From: Phenylobacterium conjunctum
GTDB lineage: Bacteria > Pseudomonadota > Alphaproteobacteria > Caulobacterales > Caulobacteraceae
Assembly (NCBI RefSeq): GCF_042679085.1
Contig: NZ_JBHTLQ010000003.1
Location: forward strand, 1 to 64,000
Length of the DNA stretch: 64,000 nucleotides
Direction: 5' to 3'
Shown here: piece by piece, positions 8,664 to 15,496 of the stretch
How positions within the stretch are numbered: position 1 is the first letter of the stretch
Layout: each line of letters begins with the position of its first letter
Notes under the pieces: model-generated
Told to the model about the DNA's origin: nothing
The model's database searches: none
Seen by the model: only the letters and a program-made list of their open reading frames with translations
Program-made: the position numbers and the translations under genes

Positions 8664-9287
8664 ATGCTCAAGGTTCTCGGCCGCCAGACCTCGATAAATG
8701 TCCGCAAGGTGCTGTGGACGGCCGCCGAACTGGGCCTCGCCTATGAGCTGGATCAGAGTTGGGGGACCACCCGAGAGCTGTCCGAGCCTGAATTCCTGGC
8801 CCTGAACCCCAGCGCCCAGATGCCGGTGCTGATCGATGGCGACGTGGTGCTGTTCGAGTCCAACGCTGTTTGCCGCTATCTGGCGGACCGCTATGGCGAC
8901 GGCGCGATCTGGCCCGCCGATCCCGGCGCCCGCGCCCGGGTCGACCAGTGGATGGAATGGCAGTCCGCCACCCTGAACCCTGTGTGGGGCGACGCCTTCC
9001 TGGGTCTGGTGCGTCGTCCCGAGGCCTATGTGGGACGGCAGGACGCCATCGCCGCCAGCGCCGCGCGCTGGAACAGGTTGATGCTGGTGCTGGAGGACGA
9101 ACTGGCGGCGCGGCCCTATGCGGCGGGTGACAGCTTCACCCTGGCCGACATTGTTCTCGGTCTCAGCGTCCATCGTTGGCGTTCGACGCCCATCAGCCAT
9201 CCGCCGACGCCGAACCTCACCGCCTATCTCGCACGGCTTCGGCGTCGGCCGGCGTTCGACGCGGTGTCACCGGCCGACATGGCCTAG
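8664..9287 (+). CDS. Glutathione S-transferase family protein
   Basis: A 207-residue cytosolic GST. The N-terminal thioredoxin-like domain shows RQTSINVRKVLWTAAELGL, the cis-Pro segment SAQMPVLIDGDVVLFES and the glutathione-binding SNAVCRYLADRYG. An all-helical C-terminal domain follows, with the N-capping-like FTLADIVLG near residue 157. These enzymes conjugate or reduce electrophiles; the substrate cannot be told. It lies 9 bases after selU on the same strand. Its TAG stop overlaps the TAG of the convergent SDR gene in a shared CTAG. Confidence 0.9.
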   Translation: MLKVLGRQTSINVRKVLWTAAELGLAYELDQSWGTTRELSEPEFLALNPSAQMPVLIDGDVVLFESNAVCRYLADRYGDGAIWPADPGARARVDQWMEWQSATLNPVWGDAFLGLVRRPEAYVGRQDAIAASAARWNRLMLVLEDELAARPYAAGDSFTLADIVLGLSVHRWRSTPISHPPTPNLTAYLARLRRRPAFDAVSPADMA

Positions 9288-10114
9288 CCCCTCACGAAGG
9301 CCTCGAACCGGTCCTTCCAGTCGGGGTGCCAGCGGGACAGGGCCGGACGGTTCTCGACGATATCGTTTGCGTTCCAGAGCACCCGCTTCTCATCCAGGGC
9401 GCGCGGCGTCTCATTGTCCTCGCACCAGATGTAGAACTCGCCCCGGCCGATCCCGTCCAGCAGGCGGTCCACCACCTGGTCCGGCGTCCAGGCGCCGGGC
9501 GGCTGCTGCGGCACGCGGGCCGCGATCATGCCGGTATAGGTGAAGCCGGGGACCAGCAGGTGGGCGCTGACCTGGCAGCCTTCCCGGTTGCGCAGGGTGT
9601 GGGCCAGGCCCTCGGTCAGGGCCTTCACCCCGGCCTTGGACACATTGTAGGCCGTGTCGCCGGGCGGGCAGGTGACGCCCTGCTTGGAGCCGGTGTTGAT
9701 GATCAGGCCGGGCGCGCCGCCCCCAGCCATGGCGGGGCCGAACACCTGGGTTCCATTGACGACCCCCATCAGATTGACGCCCAGGACCCGCAACCAGCCG
9801 TCCGGGTTGGACAGGGCGTCGCCCCCGCCGCCGACGCCGGCGTTGTTCATCAGTACGGCGACCGGGCCCAGTTCGGCCTCCACCCGGTCCGCCAAGGCCT
9901 CGACCGAGGCGCGGTCCGAGACGTCTACCCGCACCGCCAGGCCCGCGTCGCCGAGTTCGGCGCTGGCCTTGTCCAGGGCGTCAGGATTGGCGTCGGCGAT
10001 GCAGACCTTCAAGCCCAGGGTCGCAAAGCGCTTGGCGGCGGCGAGGCCAATCCCGCTGGCGCCGCCGGTGATGACGGCGATCTTGCCGGGGGTGAGGGCG
10101 GGATGGACGGTCAT
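9284..10114 (-). CDS. Short-chain dehydrogenase/reductase
   Basis: A 276-residue classical SDR. The nucleotide-binding motif ITGGASGIG is at about residues 15-23, NNAG near 90 and the catalytic YxxxK in TAYNVSKAGVKAL near 155-165. The C-terminal tail (about 50 residues) is longer than in minimal SDRs and is rich in Trp and charged residues. It is an NAD(P)H-dependent alcohol/ketone oxidoreductase of unknown substrate. I chose the start at 10114 because AGGAG lies 7 bases upstream on the minus strand; a longer frame to 10171 has no such site. It is convergent with the GST, sharing a CTAG stop. Confidence 0.9.
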   Translation of the reverse strand: MTVHPALTPGKIAVITGGASGIGLAAAKRFATLGLKVCIADANPDALDKASAELGDAGLAVRVDVSDRASVEALADRVEAELGPVAVLMNNAGVGGGGDALSNPDGWLRVLGVNLMGVVNGTQVFGPAMAGGGAPGLIINTGSKQGVTCPPGDTAYNVSKAGVKALTEGLAHTLRNREGCQVSAHLLVPGFTYTGMIAARVPQQPPGAWTPDQVVDRLLDGIGRGEFYIWCEDNETPRALDEKRVLWNANDIVENRPALSRWHPDWKDRFEAFVRG

Positions 10115-10199
10115 GGGGAGCTCCTGGGAATCTTGACGGCATAATGCCATGCGCACGCCGTGCGAGGCCAAGCTGCGCGCTGTCTGCTAGCCTGTCGTC

Positions 10200-10517
10200 A
10201 TGGTGACCCCAGACAACCTCCGCCGCCTTGCCCTGCTCCTGCCCGAATCTCAGGAGGGGGATGACCACGGCAAGCCGGCTTTCATGGTGGGCAAGAAGAT
10301 CTTCTGCACCCTCAGCGACGAGGCCGCGGTCGTCCGATTGCCTGCGGAGGATCAGCACAACCTGCTGGACGAGGGCGTGATCGAGGCGGTCCCGGGGTAT
10401 TGGGGTCGCAAAGGCTGGACCCGCGTACATCTGCCGGCGGCGGATGAGGCGCAGGTGAAGACCCTGCTTCGCCTGGCTTGGGACGGCGTTGCGCCGAAGC
10501 GCATACCTCGACCCTGA
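10200..10517 (+). CDS. MmcQ/YjbR-family protein
   Basis: A 105-residue protein of the MmcQ/YjbR family (CyaY-like fold). Family features are the Leu-rich N-terminal helix (LRRLALLLPESQEGDDHGKP), the FMVGKKIFCTLSDEAA strand pair and the GWTRVHLPAADEAQ segment near the C terminus. The family is often called DNA-binding, but its biochemical role is not settled. ATG start, divergent from the SDR gene with 85 bases between starts. The downstream PhnA-domain gene is 74 bases away. Confidence 0.82.
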   Translation: MVTPDNLRRLALLLPESQEGDDHGKPAFMVGKKIFCTLSDEAAVVRLPAEDQHNLLDEGVIEAVPGYWGRKGWTRVHLPAADEAQVKTLLRLAWDGVAPKRIPRP

Positions 10518-10591
10518 CAATTTCGCAGGGAAGGGTGGCTATACAGCCGGCGAGGGGCTAGCCCTGCGCCCGGACAATAGGGGTGTGGCGC

Positions 10592-10894
10592 ATGAGCGGC
10601 GAAGACGAGTTCGTCTATGACGAAGCGACCGGGGAATGGGTGGCGGCCAGTGAACTCGCCGCGCGGGCAGGTCCGAGCTCGGTCGAGGTGCGCGATTCCG
10701 TCGGCAATCTGCTGGCCGACGGCGACAGCGTGGTCCTGGTCAAGGACCTGAAGGTCAAGGGCGCCGGCCAGACCTTGAAGCGCGGCACGGTGATCCGCTC
10801 CATCAAGCTGACCGGCGACGACCAGGAGATCGATTGCCGCTACGAGGGCATCAAGGGCCTCGTGCTGCGCGCCGAGTTCGTGAAGAAGAACTAG
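10592..10894 (+). CDS. PhnA-domain protein without zinc ribbon
   Basis: A 100-residue protein whose C-terminal 65 residues match the PhnA (YjdM) beta domain: SVGNLLADGDSVVLVKDLKV, then KRGTVIRSIKLTGDDQEIDC and GIKGLVLRAEFVKK. The four-cysteine zinc ribbon that opens canonical PhnA is absent; in its place is an acidic stretch (EFVYDEATGEWVAA). The name alkylphosphonate-uptake protein is historical and no phn genes are near. I chose ATG 10592 over the GTG at 10583. The TAG stop lies in a CTAG shared with the convergent gene. Confidence 0.82.
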   Translation: MSGEDEFVYDEATGEWVAASELAARAGPSSVEVRDSVGNLLADGDSVVLVKDLKVKGAGQTLKRGTVIRSIKLTGDDQEIDCRYEGIKGLVLRAEFVKKN

Positions 10895-11274
10895 GCCGAG
10901 GGCCACTCCTTCATGATGGTCGCGAGGTCGAAGTACTCGCGCCAGGCGGTGATCTTGCCGTCACGGACCTGGAACATGCCTGCGACCGGCAGCTCGACCC
11001 ACTTGTCCGGCAAGCGATGGCGGTCCAGGCGCTCGGTGAACACCCAGTCGCCCTGGATGATGGTCTGCACGACCTTCAGGTCGTTCTCGATCGTGGGGGC
11101 GAAGAAGGGCTCCAGCACGGCGCGCACGCCTGCAGGTCCCTTCACCCGGCTCATCGGAATGTTCACGTACTCGCAGTCGTCGCTGATGAAGGGCAGGGCG
11201 GTCTCCCAGTCCTTCTCGCCGGCGGCCTTGAGGAAGGCTTCGATCGTGGCCATCGGGCCTGCAGATTCGGTCAT
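10891..11274 (-). CDS. Limonene-1,2-epoxide hydrolase-like protein (SnoaL fold)
   Basis: A 127-residue protein with the limonene-epoxide hydrolase fold and active site. Tyr36 and Asn38 (EYVNIP), Arg82 and Asp84 (TERLDRH) and Asp116 (REYFD) match the Tyr53, Asn55, Arg99, Asp101 and Asp132 of the Rhodococcus enzyme, with spacings 2-44-2-32 against 2-44-2-31. That supports epoxide hydrolysis through an Asp-Arg-Asp activated water; the substrate is unknown. The ATG at 11274 has GGAGAT-like bases upstream on the minus strand (GGATCTCCC). It lies 11 bases after the membrane protein gene and is probably cotranscribed with it under the divergent TetR. Confidence 0.82.
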   Translation of the reverse strand: MTESAGPMATIEAFLKAAGEKDWETALPFISDDCEYVNIPMSRVKGPAGVRAVLEPFFAPTIENDLKVVQTIIQGDWVFTERLDRHRLPDKWVELPVAGMFQVRDGKITAWREYFDLATIMKEWPSA

Positions 11275-11285
11275 GGGAGATCCTT

Positions 11286-11711
11286 TCAAGCTTGGCGGCG
11301 AAGCAGGCCGCAGGCCTGCAGGGGAATGACCCACGCTGTCAGGACCACGAGGTTGGTCAAGACGTTCAGGGCGAACCCGGTCGAGACCGAGATGATGCAG
11401 TCGGGGATGAACCAGGCGACCAGGCCCAGGGTCAGAGGGCGCCACAGGCGCGCGCCCAGCTCCGGGTTGGCCAGGGCGGCGCGGACCACCACGAAGAGGG
11501 TCACGCCCCAGCCGAACGTGACGGCGCCCATCAGCCCGGTCGAGAACCTGAGCGTGTCGTTGAGTTGGGGCGTCTGGCCGTTCAGCAAGGTCAGCAGGGC
11601 GAGGGTCGGGCCGTCGAGGCCCGGAAAGGCCGCGCCCATCAGCAGGGCGCCGAACCCGATGACCCCGAGGGTGACGCCGATCAGCCATCGGCTCCAGAAG
11701 CTTGAAATCAT
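11286..11711 (-). CDS. Four-helix membrane protein of unknown function
   Basis: A 141-residue protein I do not recognise. Four hydrophobic segments are visible: about 8-28 (WLIGVTLGVIGFGALLMG), 58-80, 92-108 and 112-132. Polar loops are short. It starts at 11711, 89 bases from the divergent TetR gene, and the two palindromic operators lie between them. The LEH-like gene follows 11 bases after its stop. Context suggests a TetR-controlled membrane protein acting with the LEH-like enzyme, perhaps on a lipophilic compound; this is inference. Confidence 0.72.
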   Translation of the reverse strand: MISSFWSRWLIGVTLGVIGFGALLMGAAFPGLDGPTLALLTLLNGQTPQLNDTLRFSTGLMGAVTFGWGVTLFVVVRAALANPELGARLWRPLTLGLVAWFIPDCIISVSTGFALNVLTNLVVLTAWVIPLQACGLLRRQA

Positions 11712-11750
11712 GGTAGTGCGTCCCTCCAGCGGCCTGTTGGCTCGAATCTT

Positions 11751-11764
11751 GTAGTGTTCACTAC
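11751..11764. promoter_or_regulatory. Perfect 14-bp palindrome, candidate TetR operator 1
   Basis: GTAGTGTTCACTAC is a perfect inverted repeat (6+2+6). It lies 40 bases upstream of the four-helix membrane protein gene and 37 upstream of the TetR gene. It shares the pattern GTAGYG-N2-CRCTAC with the second palindrome at 11778-11791. Confidence 0.7.
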
Positions 11765-11777
11765 ATATACCTGGAGT

Positions 11778-11791
11778 GTAGCGCGCGCTAC
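11778..11791. promoter_or_regulatory. Perfect 14-bp palindrome, candidate TetR operator 2
   Basis: GTAGCGCGCGCTAC is a perfect inverted repeat ending 9 bases before the TetR start codon. Its centre is 27 bases from that of operator 1. An additional GTAGTG half-site lies at 11713-11718, next to the membrane gene start. The position fits autorepression plus control of the divergent genes. Confidence 0.68.
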
Positions 11792-11800
11792 AGATATCTG

Positions 11801-12349
11801 ATGACCCCGCGTGACGACCGCCGGCAGGCGACCCTCGACGTCCTGGCCGACCATGTGCTGGCGAACGGTCTGGCCGGGTCCAGCCTGAAGGCCCTGGCCG
11901 CCTCGGCCGGCACCAGCGACCGGATGCTGGTCTATTACTTCGAGACCAAGGAGGGGCTGCTGACGGCGGTCCTGACCCATATCGCGGAGCGTATGACCGC
12001 GCGGATGGACGCGGCTCTGGCGCCGGGCGTCCGCCTGCCGTTCGGCCAGCTGCTGGTCGCCCTGCGGCAGGGGCTCAAAGGCCCTGATCTGGCGCCCTTT
12101 ATGAGCTTGTGGGTCGAGCTGGCCGCCGGTGCGACCCGAGGCGTCCAACCGCATCTGGCGGTCAGTGGCGCGGTGGCCGCGGGCTTCCTGGCCTGGGTGG
12201 AGGGCCACCTCGAGCCGCCGGCTGGCCAGGATGGTCGGGAGCTCGCCGCCCTGCTGCTGGCGGCGATCGACGGCATGATGCTGCTGGACGCTGTGGGCCT
12301 GGGCGAGGCCTGCGACGCGGCCACCGCCGCGGGCGCGAAGCTCGTCTAG
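11801..12349 (+). CDS. TetR-family transcriptional regulator
   Basis: A 182-residue TetR-type regulator. The N-terminal helix-turn-helix is seen in GSSLKALAASAGTSDRMLVY followed by YFETKEGLL (about residues 26-52); the rest is an all-helical ligand-binding domain. ATG start at 11801. It is divergent from the membrane protein/LEH-like pair, and two matching 14-bp palindromes fill the gap, so it probably represses both sides until a ligand binds. An epoxide or its parent terpenoid or aromatic compound is a plausible ligand, but nothing in the sequence proves it. Confidence 0.9.
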   Translation: MTPRDDRRQATLDVLADHVLANGLAGSSLKALAASAGTSDRMLVYYFETKEGLLTAVLTHIAERMTARMDAALAPGVRLPFGQLLVALRQGLKGPDLAPFMSLWVELAAGATRGVQPHLAVSGAVAAGFLAWVEGHLEPPAGQDGRELAALLLAAIDGMMLLDAVGLGEACDAATAAGAKLV

Positions 12350-12584
12350 GCCGAATCAGATTGGCCGATGGCCTCGATGTGTCCGGGCTGACCGGCGTCG
12401 AGGCGGGCTTTCAGTCGGTTGCGCCACGCCCCAAACCCCCTTCGTCTATGTTGACGCTGAACAGGTCTGGAATTCCGCCTATTGTGACCCTTGAAACCGC
12501 GTGGGCTTTCATGCATACACCCCCGCTCACGTCGGCGGCCCCGTGCGGCCGCCGCTTCCATTTACACGCCTGAGAGATTCTCCC

Positions 12585-12767
12585 GTGGCCGTTCCTAAGC
12601 GCAAAGTCTCCCCGTCGCGTCGCAACATGCGTCGTTCGCACCACGCCCTCGGCGCCAATTCCTATGTCGAAGACAAGGAAACCGGCGAGCTGAAGCGCCC
12701 GCACCACATCGACCTGAAGACCGGCATGTACAAGGGCCGCCAGGTCATCACCCCGAAGGAAGACTAG
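12585..12767 (+). CDS. rpmF: 50S ribosomal protein L32
   Basis: A 60-residue L32, a structural protein of the large ribosomal subunit. MAVPKRKVSPSRRNMRRSHH is the standard N terminus. The zinc-binding cysteines found in some L32 proteins are absent, as is usual in Alphaproteobacteria. The start is GTG at 12585. The 235 bases upstream hold no convincing gene and should contain its promoter. No plsX or DUF177 gene adjoins it here. A bidirectional hairpin follows. Confidence 0.97.
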   Translation: MAVPKRKVSPSRRNMRRSHHALGANSYVEDKETGELKRPHHIDLKTGMYKGRQVITPKED

Positions 12768-12814
12768 TCGTCTTCCTCTGGCCGCTGCGCGCGGCCGGGT
12801 GAGTAAGAGCTTTG

Positions 12815-12850
12815 AAGCCACCCGCTCCGGACCTCCGGGGCGGGTGGCTT
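12815..12850. terminator. Bidirectional terminator between rpmF and crotonase gene
   Basis: A perfect 11-bp stem (AAGCCACCCGC and GCGGGTGGCTT) encloses a 14-base loop that can pair further (CCGG/CCGG). Only three T residues follow on the plus strand. It sits between two convergent genes, 47 bases after rpmF and 13 bases before the crotonase stop, as expected for a shared terminator. Confidence 0.75.
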
Positions 12851-12863
12851 TGCGTTTACAGCC

Positions 12864-13634
12864 CTACTGGCTGCGGCCTCGGGCCAGCACGCCCTGGCGG
12901 CGGGCCTCGACGCCTTCGGGCGTGACATGGGCGTTGTGGGCCCGGCTGACGCTCTGTTCCAGCTCCAGGCCGTCACGCAGGGTCGTCTCGTAGCCGTCGT
13001 CGATCATCGCCTTGTAGGTGATCAGCATGTCGGTCTCGACCTGGGCCATATCGGCGGCCAGCTTCAGGGCGGTCGGCAGCAACTGGTCGGGTTCGACCAC
13101 GCGGTTGGCCAGGCCCCAGTCATAGGCGGTCTGGGCGTCCAGGAAGTTGCCGCTGAGCGACAGCTCCTTGGCGCGATAGGGGCCGATGGTCCGCGACAGC
13201 TTCTGGGACAGGCCCCAGCCCGGCGTGATGCCCACCCGGGCGTGGGTGTCGGCGAACCGGGCGCGGGTCGAGCAGATCAGCACGTCGCAGGCCAGGGCCA
13301 GCTCGAAGCCGCCGGTGATGGCCACCCCGTTGATCGCCCCGATCACCGGCTTCTTGCAGGCGATGACGGCCCAGGCCGGGCTGTCCGAAGGCTCGGTGGA
13401 GTTGGCGGCCTTCAGGCCCTCCGGATCGCTGCCCAGTTCCTTCAGGTCCAGGCCGGCGGTGAAGGCGCGGTCGCCGGCCCCGGTGAGCACGATCACCTTG
13501 ACCTCGGGGTCGGCGTCCAGCTTGGCCAGGGCCTTGGGCAACTCGGCGCGCAGGGCCCGCGAGAGGGCGTTCATGGCCTCGGGCCGGTTGAGGGTGACGA
13601 GGGCGACCCCGTCCTTGATGTCCACGAGCAGCAT
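12864..13634 (-). CDS. Enoyl-CoA hydratase/isomerase (crotonase) family protein
   Basis: A 256-residue crotonase-fold protein. The oxyanion-hole segments are FTAGLDLKEL (about 58-67) and INGVAITGGFELALACD (about 102-118). The first catalytic Glu of enoyl-CoA hydratases is kept in GGFELA, but the second is replaced by His (FADTHARVG where hydratases have FxQPE). It may therefore be an isomerase, hydrolase or other crotonase rather than a true hydratase. The ATG at 13634 has GGGAGG upstream on the minus strand; longer frames lack this. It is divergent from enolase. Confidence 0.88.
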   Translation of the reverse strand: MLLVDIKDGVALVTLNRPEAMNALSRALRAELPKALAKLDADPEVKVIVLTGAGDRAFTAGLDLKELGSDPEGLKAANSTEPSDSPAWAVIACKKPVIGAINGVAITGGFELALACDVLICSTRARFADTHARVGITPGWGLSQKLSRTIGPYRAKELSLSGNFLDAQTAYDWGLANRVVEPDQLLPTALKLAADMAQVETDMLITYKAMIDDGYETTLRDGLELEQSVSRAHNAHVTPEGVEARRQGVLARGRSQ

Positions 13635-13774
13635 GATTTCCTCCCTGATGTCTGGCGATCCAGCGCCCCGAGCCGTGACGGAAGTCAAGGCGGGACAGGC
13701 GGTTGCGATTGCTTGGGGGCTCGAAGCTTTGTATGGGCTGCGCACCGAAAATTGATGAGCCGCCGGAGGCCACC

Positions 13775-15055
13775 GTGACCGAGATCGTCGACATCACCGC
13801 CCGTGAGATCCTGGACAGCCGGGGCAACCCGACGGTCGAGGTGGACGTGGTTCTGGAAGACGGCTCCATGGGCCGCGCGGCGGTGCCGTCGGGTGCTTCG
13901 ACCGGCGCCCACGAGGCGGTGGAAAAGCGCGACGGCGACAAGTCCCGTTACCTTGGCAAGGGCGTGCTGCAGGCGGTCGAAGCCGTCAACGGCGAGATCT
14001 ATGACGCCCTGTCGGGATTTGAGGCCGAGGACCAGCGCCGGATCGACCAGGTGCTGATCGAGCTGGACGGCACGCCGAACAAGTCGCGGCTGGGCGCTAA
14101 TGCGATCCTGGGCGTCAGCCTGGCGGTGGCCAAGGCCGCGGCGGGCAGCGCCAACCTGCCGCTCTACAAGTACGTCGGCGGCGTCGGCGCCCGCGTGCTG
14201 CCGGTGCCGATGATGAACATCATCAATGGCGGCGCCCACGCCGACAATCCGATCGACATCCAGGAATTCATGATCCTGCCGACCGGCGCGGCCACCTTCG
14301 CTGAAGGCCTGCGCATGGGCGCCGAGATCTTCCACGGCCTGAAGGCCGCCCTGAAGGCCGCCGGCCACAACACCAATGTTGGCGACGAAGGCGGCTTCGC
14401 CCCCAACATCGCCACGGCCGAAGACGCCCTGGCTTTCATCGTGAAGGCCGGTGAAGCGGCGGGCTACAAGGCCGGCGACGACTTCCAGCTCGGCCTGGAC
14501 GTGGCATCCACCGAGTTCTTCAAGGGCGGCAAGTACGTCATGGACGGGGAGGGCAAGACCCTCGAGCCCTGCGCCATGGTCGACTATCTGGCTGGCTTGG
14601 TCGCCAAGTTCCCCATCGTCACCATCGAGGACGGCTGCGCCGAGGACGACTTCGAAGGCTGGAAGATCCTGACCGATAAGCTGGGCGGGAAGGTCCAGCT
14701 GGTCGGCGACGACCTGTTCGTCACCAACCCGGCGCGCCTGTCCGTCGGCATCGACAAGGGCCTGGCCAACTCGATCCTGGTGAAGGTCAACCAGATCGGC
14801 ACCCTGTCCGAGACCATGGATGCGGTCGATATGGCCCATCGCGCCGGCTACACCGCCGTGATGAGCCACCGCTCGGGCGAGACCGAGGACTCCACCATCG
14901 CCGACCTGGCCGTCGCCACCAACTGCGGTCAGATCAAGACCGGCTCGCTGGCCCGTTCGGACCGGACCGCCAAGTACAATCAGCTGCTGCGCATCGAGGA
15001 AGAGCTGGGCGACCAGGCCATCTATCTCGGCCGCAAGGCCCTGAAGCGCCTCTAG
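13775..15055 (+). CDS. eno: Enolase (phosphopyruvate hydratase)
   Basis: A 426-residue enolase, converting 2-phosphoglycerate to phosphoenolpyruvate in glycolysis. The N terminus (DITAREILDSRGNPTVEVDV), the mobile loop GASTGAHEAVEKRD, the GGAHADNPIDIQEFMILP segment and the catalytic SHRSGETEDSTIADLAV loop are all intact. The GTG at 13775 is chosen because GGAGG lies 6 bases upstream and it begins at the conserved sequence; a longer frame from 13703 has no support. It heads the conserved eno-ftsB-pdhABC-lpd run. Confidence 0.98.
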   Translation: MTEIVDITAREILDSRGNPTVEVDVVLEDGSMGRAAVPSGASTGAHEAVEKRDGDKSRYLGKGVLQAVEAVNGEIYDALSGFEAEDQRRIDQVLIELDGTPNKSRLGANAILGVSLAVAKAAAGSANLPLYKYVGGVGARVLPVPMMNIINGGAHADNPIDIQEFMILPTGAATFAEGLRMGAEIFHGLKAALKAAGHNTNVGDEGGFAPNIATAEDALAFIVKAGEAAGYKAGDDFQLGLDVASTEFFKGGKYVMDGEGKTLEPCAMVDYLAGLVAKFPIVTIEDGCAEDDFEGWKILTDKLGGKVQLVGDDLFVTNPARLSVGIDKGLANSILVKVNQIGTLSETMDAVDMAHRAGYTAVMSHRSGETEDSTIADLAVATNCGQIKTGSLARSDRTAKYNQLLRIEEELGDQAIYLGRKALKRL

Positions 15056-15062
15056 GGCGGCT

Positions 15063-15077
15063 GTAAACCAAAGTTAA
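15063..15077 (+). promoter_or_regulatory. CtrA-box-like site upstream of ftsB
   Basis: GTAA-N7-TTAA differs from the Caulobacter CtrA consensus TTAA-N7-TTAA by one base. It lies 51 bases upstream of the ftsB start. A CcrM methylation site (GATTC, 15116-15120) lies 7 bases before that start. Cell-cycle control of ftsB is therefore possible, but a single imperfect site in GC-rich DNA is weak evidence. Confidence 0.35.
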
Positions 15078-15127
15078 GCATATCGGGCGAGACTGGCGCT
15101 CTCGAAATCCAAAGTGATTCCAGCGCC

Positions 15128-15424
15128 GTGCTCGCCCGAATTCGCCCCTACCTGCCGACCGCGGCCCTGGCGTTCCTGATCTTCTATTTCTCTTTCCACG
15201 CCCTGACCGGCGAGCGCGGCCTCTTGTCCTCAAACCAGCGCGACGCCACCTTGGCGGCTAAGATGCAGGAACTCGACAAGCTGCGTGTCCAGAGACAGGA
15301 CCTTGAGGCTCGCGCGCGGCTGTTGCGCGATTCCAGCCTTTCAGCGGACCTTCTGGAGGAGCGAGCGCGTTCCCTGCTAGGTTTCGCCGATCCCAGGGAT
15401 TATGTGATCCGGACGAAGCCCTAG
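15128..15424 (+). CDS. ftsB: Cell division protein FtsB (DivIC/septum formation initiator)
   Basis: A 98-residue bitopic protein. One membrane helix spans about residues 8-27 (YLPTAALAFLIFYFSFHAL), followed by a coiled coil (about 38-70, AAKMQELDKLRVQRQDLEAR) and a short C-terminal domain ending DPRDYVIRTKP. This is the layout of FtsB/DivIC, a divisome linker that works with FtsL and FtsQ. GTG start at 15128. Placement between enolase and pdhA is typical for Alphaproteobacteria; the eno-ftsB link is also seen in Gammaproteobacteria. Confidence 0.9.
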   Translation: MLARIRPYLPTAALAFLIFYFSFHALTGERGLLSSNQRDATLAAKMQELDKLRVQRQDLEARARLLRDSSLSADLLEERARSLLGFADPRDYVIRTKP

Positions 15425-15496
15425 GATTGGATTCGTATTCCCCTACGGACACCTCCTTGGGGAGAACCTTGGTTTTGACGCGGAGACGAGACCGCG

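Noticed and set aside
12346..12561. 71-residue minus-strand frame between the TetR gene and rpmF
   Set aside because: Arg/Gly-rich with no motif or ribosome site; the region is better explained as the rpmF upstream region.
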